Assembly: GCA_964569095.1 (NCBI GenBank)
Contig: CAZMTB010000214.1
Coordinates: 1 to 11,626 of the forward strand
Length of the DNA stretch: 11,626 bases
Origin: JALWSI01 sp964569095 [NCBI: uncultured Aquificales bacterium]
Lineage (GTDB): Bacteria; Thermosulfidibacterota; Thermosulfidibacteria; Thermosulfidibacterales
Reading direction: 5' to 3'
The notes below the pieces were generated by a model that was given only the letters and a program-made list of their open reading frames with translations, made no database searches and had not been told where the DNA came from. The stretch's first letter is position 1. Every line of letters starts with the position of its first letter. Positions 1 to 6,364 of this stretch are shown here, in pieces. The translations under genes and the position numbers were made by a program.

Positions 1-1
1 G

Positions 2-1963
2 TGGGTTGCTAGTGCCAGCATTGCTGCCCAGAACGATACCCAGCCGGTTAGCACACTGGAGGAGGTGGTGGTGACTGCAACGAGGACCGAGACATCTGCT
101 CGATCTGTGCCCGTCTCCACCTCTGTGGTTACGGGCAAGGAGATTGCGGCCTCTGGTGCCGAGACGGTGAAAGATGCCCTGCGCTACGTGGAAGGGCTCT
201 ATGTTCAGAGCTACGGAGGGCCTGGTCGCAGCACCAACCTCAGGATCAGGGGCATGGACTCCCGCTGGGTGATGGTGATGATAGACGGTATGGAGGTGAA
301 CGATCCATCTGCCATTGGAGGGGCCTTTGACTTCTCGGATCTCTCCGTTGATAACATTGACCGGATTGAAGTGGTGAGAGGGGCAGAGAGTCCCCTCTAC
401 GGCTCGGATGCCATGGCCGGCGTGGTGAACATCATCACCAGGCGGGGTACAGGAAGGCCTGGTGCCGAGCTTTCTGGCTACCTGGGATCCATGGACACGT
501 GGCAGACGAGACTCTCCTCGTGGGGAAAGGTGGGGCTTTTCGATTATTCTATCTCTCTATCCCACCTCGAGACCAACGGTATCTCCAAGGACGACAGGTT
601 TTGGGACCGCAACTACTCGTTCTCTGTGGGAGTAGATGCTTCTGAAAACCTGAGGGTGGAGGGCACCTTCCGGTATGTGAACAGCGATCTCCAGTACGAC
701 GACATAGACTTTATGACCTACACCACCTTCAACGATCCAAACCAGTACGCCAGCCGCTCCCTTCTGGTTGGAACCCTTACTGCCACCTACCTTCCCACAG
801 ACTGGTGGGAGAGCCAGCTCAGGTTTGGTATCTCTGACACCCGGAGGAAGTACACCGACAGGTTCGACTCTGAGTCCACCGACCACTACGATTCTGGAGA
901 GGGGTTCGTTTCTGACCAGTTGAGGAGCGTTCAGTGTTATACTGGAAGGATCCAGAAGATAGATTGGCAGAACACCCTTCACCTTCTTGAGCGTGAAGGG
1001 ATGAAAGACACCCTTGTGGTGGGTTACGAGTACAGAGAGGACGAGGGGAAGAGCACCTCTGTGATAACCACCGACAGCTACAGCAGCGGTGTGCCTCTTG
1101 GCCTTTACAAGGATAAGACCAGATTCTCCTTCAGGCGCACCCAGCTCATAGGATACTACGCCCAGAACGAGTTGAACTTGTGGGATTCCCTCACCTTGAT
1201 AGCTGGGCTCAGGATAGACGATCCCGACGACTTTGGCGGTAGAACCACCTACAACCTCGGAGCCAGCTACCATCTCAAGAGGACCGATACCGTTTTCAAG
1301 GTACGTTACGCCACTGGATTCAAGGCTCCAACCCTCTACGAGCTCTACGCGCCTCCCAATCCTGCCTGGTGGTTCCTTGGGGGCAACAGGGGACTGGTGC
1401 CGGAAGAGAGCGAGGGATACGAGTTTGGAGTGGTTCAGACCCTCTTTGACAGGAGGCTCTCCCTTGGGATCACCTACTTCCATCAGGCCGTTGACAACAA
1501 GATAGTCTACTACACCGATCCTGATACCTGGCAGGCCACCTACAAGAACATCTCCGATGTGGTGACCCAGGGATTGGAGTTTCACCTCACCGCCCGTCCC
1601 GTGAAGGAGCTGCTTCTGAAGGCCAGCTACACTTACGTGGACCCGCAAGACAGGGAGAACCACCATCGGCTTCAGAACGTGCCAATAAACCAGTGGAACC
1701 TCTCTGCCTTCTATACCTGGCAGGATAGGCTGAACGCCTACTTGGGGGTGCGCTTCGTGGGAGACCGGATAGACCGGTACTCCCAGAAGGTGTACCGGGC
1801 CAACTCCTACACAGTGGCAGATGCAAAGGTTAGCTGTCGGGTTTCTCCCCGCTTCGAGGTGTTCCTGAAGGGGAATAACATATTCAATAGGCAGTACCAG
1901 GAGGTTAAGGGCTACGATGCCGCAGATTTTTCATGGTATCTGGGAGGCAAGATAAGGTTCTGA
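2..1963 (+). CDS. btuB: TonB-dependent outer-membrane receptor, BtuB-like (5' end cut by window edge)
   Basis: Outer-membrane gated barrel that probably imports cobalamin or other corrinoids using TonB energy. The frame is open to the left edge, so the true start lies outside; 653 codons are visible. The first visible residues (WVASASIAAQ) look like the end of a signal peptide with a signal peptidase I site, followed by a TonB-box-like stretch, EEVVVTATR, at visible codons 20-28. The GTG at 65 lies inside this TonB box and is not a credible start. A plug domain fills about codons 30-155, including IRGMDSRWVMVMIDGMEVND and the RIEVVRGAESPLYGSDAMAG block ending in VNIITRRG. The rest is a beta-barrel with alternating aromatic strands, and the protein ends in Phe (LGGKIRF), as outer-membrane barrels usually do. 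Length fits the family. The substrate is inferred from the corrinoid genes that follow; heme or siderophore import is the alternative. Confidence 0.92.
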   Translation, partial: WVASASIAAQNDTQPVSTLEEVVVTATRTETSARSVPVSTSVVTGKEIAASGAETVKDALRYVEGLYVQSYGGPGRSTNLRIRGMDSRWVMVMIDGMEVNDPSAIGGAFDFSDLSVDNIDRIEVVRGAESPLYGSDAMAGVVNIITRRGTGRPGAELSGYLGSMDTWQTRLSSWGKVGLFDYSISLSHLETNGISKDDRFWDRNYSFSVGVDASENLRVEGTFRYVNSDLQYDDIDFMTYTTFNDPNQYASRSLLVGTLTATYLPTDWWESQLRFGISDTRRKYTDRFDSESTDHYDSGEGFVSDQLRSVQCYTGRIQKIDWQNTLHLLEREGMKDTLVVGYEYREDEGKSTSVITTDSYSSGVPLGLYKDKTRFSFRRTQLIGYYAQNELNLWDSLTLIAGLRIDDPDDFGGRTTYNLGASYHLKRTDTVFKVRYATGFKAPTLYELYAPPNPAWWFLGGNRGLVPEESEGYEFGVVQTLFDRRLSLGITYFHQAVDNKIVYYTDPDTWQATYKNISDVVTQGLEFHLTARPVKELLLKASYTYVDPQDRENHHRLQNVPINQWNLSAFYTWQDRLNAYLGVRFVGDRIDRYSQKVYRANSYTVADAKVSCRVSPRFEVFLKGNNIFNRQYQEVKGYDAADFSWYLGGKIRF

Positions 1964-2011
1964 TAGAACTGGCCGTTAGTGCCATTCGAGTCCTACCTCT
2001 CTTTGCAGTTT

Positions 2012-2047
2012 GGGGGAGAGTTAACCTCTCTCCCCCTCTTTGTTATT
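2012..2047 (+). terminator. Rho-independent terminator after the receptor gene
   Basis: A 9-bp GC-rich stem, GGGGGAGAG (2012-2020) with CTCTCCCCC (2028-2036), closes a 7-base loop. It is followed by the T-rich tract TCTTTGTTATTT. It lies 48 bases after the receptor stop and 27 bases before the next start. It probably ends or attenuates the receptor transcript, allowing the receptor and the cytoplasmic genes to be expressed at different levels. The T-tract is interrupted, so termination may be partial. Confidence 0.8.
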
Positions 2048-2074
2048 TAGAAGAACGAAAGGAGGTGCAGGGAT

Positions 2075-2623
2075 ATGAGCGAATTCGAGAAGGGAACCTT
2101 TGATCGGGGGTACGTTCAGGTCTACACGGGAAATGGAAAGGGTAAAACCACGGCAGCCCTGGGTCTAACCTTGAGGGCCGTGGCCCACGGCATGAAGGTG
2201 TACATTGCCCAGTTTCTGAAGGGACAGGACTACGGAGAGCTTCACGCAATAAGGGAGAGGTTGGGGGATCTGGTCACCGTTGAGCAATTTGGCACCCCAA
2301 GGTTCGTGAGGACGGGCCAGATAAGCGAGGAGGATTACGAGCTGGCCAAAGAGGGTTTAAATAGGGTGAGGAGGGCCCTTTTTGATGAGGACTACAAGAT
2401 AGTGATCATGGAAGAGGCAAACGTGGCCATCTACCTTGGTCTTCTGGGGAAGGATGACGTGTTGGAGCTGATAAGAACCAAGCCTACGGAAAAGGAGCTG
2501 ATAATAACCGGTAGATACGCTCCCCAGGAAGTGATGGACGCCGCCGATCTTGTCACCGAAATGAGAGAGGTTAAGCACTACTACCAGAAGGGCGTTATGG
2601 CGAGGCCAGGGATAGAGAAGTGA
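2075..2623 (+). CDS. cobO: Corrinoid adenosyltransferase, CobO/CobA/BtuR type
   Basis: Cytoplasmic P-loop enzyme that transfers the adenosyl group of ATP to the cobalt of reduced corrinoids, giving the coenzyme form. The 182 residues match the family length. The family P-loop TGNGKGKTTAALG spans residues 18-30, with GNGKGKTT at 19-26. The segment GMKVYIAQFLKG and the Walker-B-like KIVIMEEAN, followed by an LIITGRYAP stretch, are typical of this family and not of the unrelated PduO or EutT types. The ATG at 2075 is preceded by AAAGGAGGT (2058-2066) at normal spacing, which supports this start. It sits between the receptor and the ABC importer, so imported corrinoid would be adenosylated on arrival. 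No promoter is obvious between the upstream terminator and this gene, so it may rely on read-through. Confidence 0.93.
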   Translation: MSEFEKGTFDRGYVQVYTGNGKGKTTAALGLTLRAVAHGMKVYIAQFLKGQDYGELHAIRERLGDLVTVEQFGTPRFVRTGQISEEDYELAKEGLNRVRRALFDEDYKIVIMEEANVAIYLGLLGKDDVLELIRTKPTEKELIITGRYAPQEVMDAADLVTEMREVKHYYQKGVMARPGIEK

Positions 2624-2667
2624 ACCATTTCTCCTTGAGCGAAGCTGGTTGACTTTTGGACGGAGAG

Positions 2668-3510
2668 ATGAGAGGCGATTGTAGACGAGCGTGCTTTTCT
2701 GTTTCCCTTCTTCTCTTTTTCCTCTCATTCCTCTCAGGAATCGCCTACGCACACCAGCCTCGAATAGTGTCGTTGGGACCTTACCTGACAGAGGAGATCT
2801 ATGCACTTCAAGCGGATGACCTTCTGGTGGGTTGTACCTCCTACGCCCCTGAGGTGGCCGTGGGTAAGCCGAAGGTGGGAGGGGTGGTTGACGTGAGCGT
2901 TGAGAGGGTGCTGTCGTTGGGGCCTACCTTGGTGCTTGCCACTTCCCTTACCAGACCAGGAATCGTCAAGAGGCTCAGAGAGTTGGGGATAAAGGTGGAG
3001 GTGTTTCTCCAACCCAAGGATTTCCGGGAGATCCAGCTACAGTTTATGAGATTGGCGGGGCTTGTGGGAAGAGAGCAGCTGGCCAGGGCCATTTTGGGGA
3101 GGATCTCCAGAAGGATTAAGATGGTTGAGGATAGGGTGAGAGGGCTCCCGAGGGTGAGAGTCTTCGTGGAGGTGGGTGTGAGGCCCCTGTTTACTGCCAA
3201 TGGAGACTCCTTTCTGAACGAGTTGGTGGAGAAGGCCGGGGGAGTTAATGTGGCCAGGGACTCCTCAGAGGGTATCTTCAGCAGGGAGATGGTGGTGAAA
3301 GCGGATCCCCAGGTTATCCTGATTGTGACCATGGGTGTTGCAGGAGAGGAGGAGCTTGAGAGGTGGCAGCGTTTCCCCTCGGTTACGGCGGTTAGGAGAA
3401 ATAGGATTCACGTGGTTGATGCGCGGATCTTCTGCAGTCCTACTCCTCAGAACTTTCTGAGGGCCTTAGAGATAACCGTTGGCCTTTTGCATCCAGAGGT
3501 GGAGGTGTGA
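2668..3510 (+). CDS. btuF: Periplasmic corrinoid-binding protein of ABC importer, BtuF-like
   Basis: Substrate-binding protein of the Peripla_BP_2 (BtuF/FhuD/FepB) fold that would deliver corrinoid to BtuCD. From the ATG at 2668 it has 280 residues: a basic n-region (MRGDCRR), a hydrophobic core at about 11-25 and a signal peptidase I site after AYA (residue 28). No lipobox cysteine is present, so it should be soluble in the periplasm. The mature start RIVSLGPYLTEEIYAL, then VGCTSYAPE, VGGVVDVSVERVLSLGPTLV and FLNELVEKAGGVNVA, follow the family pattern. An in-frame TTG at 2656 would add four residues but has no ribosome-binding site. The ATG has GGAG only 2 bases upstream, so the start is not settled. 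The substrate is inferred from neighbouring cobO and the receptor; iron-siderophore or heme binding cannot be excluded from sequence alone. Confidence 0.88.
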   Translation: MRGDCRRACFSVSLLLFFLSFLSGIAYAHQPRIVSLGPYLTEEIYALQADDLLVGCTSYAPEVAVGKPKVGGVVDVSVERVLSLGPTLVLATSLTRPGIVKRLRELGIKVEVFLQPKDFREIQLQFMRLAGLVGREQLARAILGRISRRIKMVEDRVRGLPRVRVFVEVGVRPLFTANGDSFLNELVEKAGGVNVARDSSEGIFSREMVVKADPQVILIVTMGVAGEEELERWQRFPSVTAVRRNRIHVVDARIFCSPTPQNFLRALEITVGLLHPEVEV

Positions 3511-4505
3511 AGAGAAAGGGGCTATTGGCCTTTCTCTTCTTGGTGGTTCTGCTTGGGCTGGTGGCTCTCTTCTCCCTATGCGTGGGTACGGTGTGGATCT
3601 CGCCCTTGGGGCTATTCTCGCTGCTTGGCAGGAGAGAGGCTGATTCCACAATTGCTACCATAGTTTGGGAGTTGAGGCTGCCGAGGATACTCTTGGGCTT
3701 TGGAGTGGGAGGGGCGCTGAGCCTTGCGGGGGTTATGCTGCAGGGGCTTTTTAGAAATCCCTTGGTTGAACCCTACACCTTGGGGATCTCCGGGGGGGCT
3801 GCCCTCTGCGTGGCGGTGGTGATCTCCCTGGGATTGAGGGCCGGTGGACTGGTCACCCTTCCCGTGGCGGGTTTTTGCGGGGGATTGGCGGTTATTCTTC
3901 TGCTCTACCTGCTCAGTGCGAGAAGGGGGATATTGAACATCCAGGGGCTTCTGCTTACGGGAGTGATGCTCAGCTTTATCTCCTCTTCCTTGATCATGCT
4001 CGTCATGGCCCTCTCGAGGACGGAGGACCTCCACGGGATACTGTTCTGGATAATGGGCTTTCTGGGGGATGCTAACTGGGGCACGGCCCTTTTTATGTTG
4101 GTGGTATCTCTGGGAGGGTTCTTCATATCTTACCCTCTTTCGTTGAGGCTCAATGCCCTTGCCCTGGGTGAGGAGGAGGCGGCCCACCTGGGAGTGAACA
4201 TTGAGGCCACGAAACGGGGGGTCTTTCTCCTTGCCTCTCTGCTCACTGGACTCTGCGTGGCATCCAGCGGGGTGATAGGGTTCGTGGGACTGGTGGTTCC
4301 CCACCTTATGCGGTTGCTTTTCGGACCGGACCACCGCTTCTTGATGCCGGGTTCCTTTCTCTTCGGAGCGGTCTTTCTCGTTCTCTGTGATACCATAGCC
4401 CGCACCATCGTGTCTCCCACCGAGCTTCCAGTGGGGGTGATAACGGGTATAGTTGGGGGTGTTCTCTTCATCCATGCCCTTAGCAGGAAGAGGATGGGGT
4501 TGTGA
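3507..4505 (+). CDS. btuC: ABC importer permease, FecCD/BtuC family
   Basis: Inner-membrane permease, working as a dimer, that forms the channel of the corrinoid importer with the following ATPase. Its 332 residues and about ten hydrophobic segments match the FecCD family. Family blocks visible are LAGVMLQGLFRNPLVEPYTL with the following GISGGAAL, the cytoplasmic region LGVNIEATKRG (about 228-238) that contacts the ATPase, GFVGLVVPHLMRLLFGPDHR (258-277), and the C-terminal ELPVGVITGIVGGVLFIHAL. The GTG start overlaps the btuF stop in the 4-base GTGA, implying translational coupling; AGAGG at 3495-3499 is a plausible ribosome-binding site. Siderophore and heme permeases belong to the same family, so the B12 call rests on the neighbours. 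Confidence 0.92.
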   Translation: MKRKGLLAFLFLVVLLGLVALFSLCVGTVWISPLGLFSLLGRREADSTIATIVWELRLPRILLGFGVGGALSLAGVMLQGLFRNPLVEPYTLGISGGAALCVAVVISLGLRAGGLVTLPVAGFCGGLAVILLLYLLSARRGILNIQGLLLTGVMLSFISSSLIMLVMALSRTEDLHGILFWIMGFLGDANWGTALFMLVVSLGGFFISYPLSLRLNALALGEEEAAHLGVNIEATKRGVFLLASLLTGLCVASSGVIGFVGLVVPHLMRLLFGPDHRFLMPGSFLFGAVFLVLCDTIARTIVSPTELPVGVITGIVGGVLFIHALSRKRMGL

Positions 4506-5305
4506 AGAAGGGTATCTTGGAACTCCAGGGGGTTGTGTGTGGATATCGTGGGGGATTTGCCCTGAAAGAGGTCTCATTGGCGCTGGAAGGTGGAGAGATT
4601 CTCGGGGTCATCGGCCCCAACGGCTCGGGCAAGACCACACTGGTGAGGGCCATCTCTCGGATCCTTAAACCCAAAAAGGGGAGGATCGCCTTTGGGGGAG
4701 ACGACATCTGGGAACTCCCTGCACAGGATTTTGCAAAGAGGGTGGCAGTGGTTTCCCAGGATTCCCCCTACGTTGATATGAAGGTGGAAGAGTATGTCAT
4801 GCTCGGAAGGCTACCCCACTACCGGAGGTTTCAGCTCTTTGAGAGCAGGAAGGACAGGGAGAAGGTGGCCATGGCCATGGATCTGGTGGGCGTAGGGAAT
4901 CTGAGGGAGAGGCACCTTGAGGAGATCAGCGGGGGAGAGCGGCAGCTTGTTGGCATAGCAAAGGCTATTGCCCAGGAGCCTCGTCTGTTGGTTCTGGACG
5001 AGCCCGTTGCCCACTTGGACATATCCAGGCAGTTGGACGTCTTGAACCTGGTGGAGCGCTTGAGGGGAGAGCTCGGTATCACAGTGGTGATGGTACTGCA
5101 CGATGTGAACCTGGCAGCGGAGTTCTGTGATGTGGTGGGAGTCATGCGAGAGGGGGAGTTGTTGGCACTGGGTACTCCGTGTGAGACCATCACCGAGACT
5201 ATGGTGAGGGAGGTTTACGGGGTGAAGGTTGTTGTTGAGAAGAATCGCTTTTCCCAGAGGCCCATGGTGGTTATAACCAGAGGGGGAGTTGATCCTTCCT
5301 GTTGA
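4502..5305 (+). CDS. btuD: ABC importer ATPase, BtuD/FepC family
   Basis: Cytoplasmic ATPase that powers the BtuC-type permease. All motifs of an active ABC ATPase are visible: Walker A GPNGSGKTT (38-46), Q-loop Gln86 in VVSQD, signature ISGGERQ (142-148), Walker B LLVLDEP (162-168) followed by the D-loop HLD, and switch His200 in VLHDVN. A C-terminal stretch typical of the iron/B12 group follows (TITETMVREVYGVKVVVEKN), giving 267 residues in total. The GTG start overlaps the btuC stop as GTGA, so btuF, btuC and btuD should be co-translated. The signature has Glu where the classic LSGGQ has Gln, which is common in this group. The B12 specificity comes from context. Confidence 0.93.
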   Translation: MKKGILELQGVVCGYRGGFALKEVSLALEGGEILGVIGPNGSGKTTLVRAISRILKPKKGRIAFGGDDIWELPAQDFAKRVAVVSQDSPYVDMKVEEYVMLGRLPHYRRFQLFESRKDREKVAMAMDLVGVGNLRERHLEEISGGERQLVGIAKAIAQEPRLLVLDEPVAHLDISRQLDVLNLVERLRGELGITVVMVLHDVNLAAEFCDVVGVMREGELLALGTPCETITETMVREVYGVKVVVEKNRFSQRPMVVITRGGVDPSC

Positions 5306-5446
5306 GTGGACATTTGAGAGGAGGTGCCCTGTGTCTCTTTTTGCGAGGGAGCTTTCCAGAAGGCCCTTTTCTGAGAGGGGATCTGGGGAATCCAGAGTGA
5401 TTGCAAGCATCCAAAGGCCAGCGTGATGGCAAAGGTGCCTCTTTAG
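5306..5446 (+). promoter_or_regulatory. Intergenic leader with possible long-range stem joining two ribosome-binding sites
   Basis: This 141-base gap separates the B12 genes from the next operon. Bases 5318-5328 can pair with 5434-5444 over 11 positions, seven Watson-Crick and four G-U. The 5' arm contains the AGGAGG of a possible small reading frame; the 3' arm overlaps AAAGGTG (5431-5437), the likely ribosome-binding site of the gene at 5447. Short hairpins could form inside: AGAAGG/TTTTCT (5358-5372), TCTGG/CCAGA (5382-5396) and GCCA/TGGC (5417-5430). The reading frames also touch: a TGA at 5424-5426 overlaps an ATG, whose six-codon frame ends in TAG directly before the ATG at 5447. No clear promoter or terminator is seen. 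The elements are present in the sequence; a regulatory role is inference, since purine-rich DNA gives chance G-U pairings. Confidence 0.3.
5331..5426 (+). CDS. Possible small leader peptide, 31 codons, unknown
   Basis: A GTG-started frame of 31 codons ends at a TGA at 5424-5426. It is preceded by AGAGGAGGTG (5317-5326), with AGGAGG six bases before the start, as good a ribosome-binding site as any in the window. The peptide begins MSLFARELSRRPFSERG, is basic, and has no membrane segment or motif I recognise. All five arginines are AGG or AGA, as in the real genes, but third-position GC is only about one half, lower than the neighbours appear. Its stop overlaps the ATG of a six-codon frame. 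It could be a leader peptide that gates translation of the membrane protein at 5447, or chance, since GAGG-rich runs are common here. Confidence 0.25.
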   Translation: MSLFARELSRRPFSERGSGESRVIASIQRPA

Positions 5447-6364
5447 ATGGAAGACACCTTGAACTCCAAAGGCAAGAAGGTCACTCCGGTTAGGGTGGTT
5501 GTCCCCGTACTCTTCTCGTTTCTACTATTCTTTCTGCTGTTGAGAAGCGTTCAGCCTGCCCGCCTTCTCGAGATGCTCTCCAGGGTGAGGGGGGAGTGGC
5601 TGGTGGTTGCAGCCCTGGTCTATGCCTTTGACTACGCTGTCAGGGGGGTTAGGGTGTGGTTGGCCACTCGTCTGACTTACCGGATCTCGTTTCTGGTCTT
5701 CTCTACCTACATGTGCCTGGTCAGGCTGCTTCCAGTGAAGCTTGGCGAACTCTCCCTGCCCCTCCTTCTCAAGAGGTGTGGGGGCACAGGACTGGTGGAG
5801 GGAACCTCCATCCTGGTTGGAATCAGGTTGGTGGATCTTTCTGCCCTCATGACCTTGGGCACCTTCTTTCTGGGCGGACTCGTGGGAATGGATAGGTGGG
5901 TGCTTGCATCAGTCTCTATTCTTCCTCTCCTGGGGGTGTTTCTGCTGCCGAAGTTGGGGATTGGTGATGTCTCGCCCAGGCTACGGAGGTTCGTTGAGGG
6001 TTTGGGAGAGTTTGGCTCTCCCTCTCTGCTGCTCTCCATCTACGTAGTCTCCCTCTTCAGGTGGGGGTTGAACATTCTCTTCTTCTACTGCATCACAAGG
6101 GGTATCTCGTCCTCGGTGGGGTTGTTGCAGGTGGGAACCGCCGCTCTTTCCTCCAGCGTGGTCTTCTCCCTGCCCATCAACGGCTTTGGAGGGGTTGGTA
6201 CCGTGGATGCCAGCTGGGCGGGGATCCTTGTTCTGCTGGGGATCTCAAAGGATGTGGCCATAACAAGCGGTATCCTGGCAAATATGTATGCCAATCTGCT
6301 ATCGGTATTCCTGGGGGGAGGGAGTTATCTGGTGATAAGAAAGGTGTGTAGAGATGGATCTTGA
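5447..6364 (+). CDS. UPF0104 / LPG_synthase_TM family integral membrane protein
   Basis: Polytopic inner-membrane protein of 305 residues with about seven or eight hydrophobic segments, the first at about 18-33. It resembles the membrane half of lysylphosphatidylglycerol synthase (MprF) and related flippase-like proteins. The motif RLLPVKLGE (93-101) corresponds to the family's conserved Pro-x-(Arg/Lys)-x-Gly-Glu loop, and GIRLVDL with Arg127 and Asp130 to the usual Glu/Ile-Arg-x-x-Asp. NGFGGVGTVDASW lies near the C-terminus. No aminoacyl-transfer domain follows, so it is the stand-alone form, thought in other systems to move lipid or glycolipid substrates. The ATG follows AAAGGTG at 9 bases. 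Its end overlaps the next gene by 11 bases, so the two are probably coupled and may act on the same envelope lipid. The substrate is unknown. Confidence 0.8.
   Translation: MEDTLNSKGKKVTPVRVVVPVLFSFLLFFLLLRSVQPARLLEMLSRVRGEWLVVAALVYAFDYAVRGVRVWLATRLTYRISFLVFSTYMCLVRLLPVKLGELSLPLLLKRCGGTGLVEGTSILVGIRLVDLSALMTLGTFFLGGLVGMDRWVLASVSILPLLGVFLLPKLGIGDVSPRLRRFVEGLGEFGSPSLLLSIYVVSLFRWGLNILFFYCITRGISSSVGLLQVGTAALSSSVVFSLPINGFGGVGTVDASWAGILVLLGISKDVAITSGILANMYANLLSVFLGGGSYLVIRKVCRDGS

Noticed and set aside
65-67. GTG as the start of the receptor gene
   Set aside because: The frame continues upstream through a signal-peptide cleavage region and the TonB box to the left edge.
557-1666. 369-codon minus-strand reading frame
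   Set aside because: It lies wholly antisense to the conserved receptor barrel, has no recognisable domain, and reflects the stop-poor composition of the opposite strand.
3612-4577. 321-codon minus-strand reading frame
   Set aside because: It is antisense to the permease gene, very rich in Pro, Gln, His and charged residues, and has no plausible fold; it is a shadow of codon bias.
5318-5444. Thiamine pyrophosphate riboswitch
   Set aside because: GGTGCC, CTGAGA (5371-5376) and a GATCTGG/CCAG hairpin appear in the right order, and thiDN lies downstream. But the strand that should close helix P2 after CTGAGA is missing, the hairpin is not followed by the conserved GCGTAGGGA-type stretch, and thiDN is 4 kb away. 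A cmscan hit to RF00059 would overturn this.
5306-5446. Cobalamin riboswitch
   Set aside because: It lies after the B12 genes rather than before them and shows no B12-box or the other conserved core segments.
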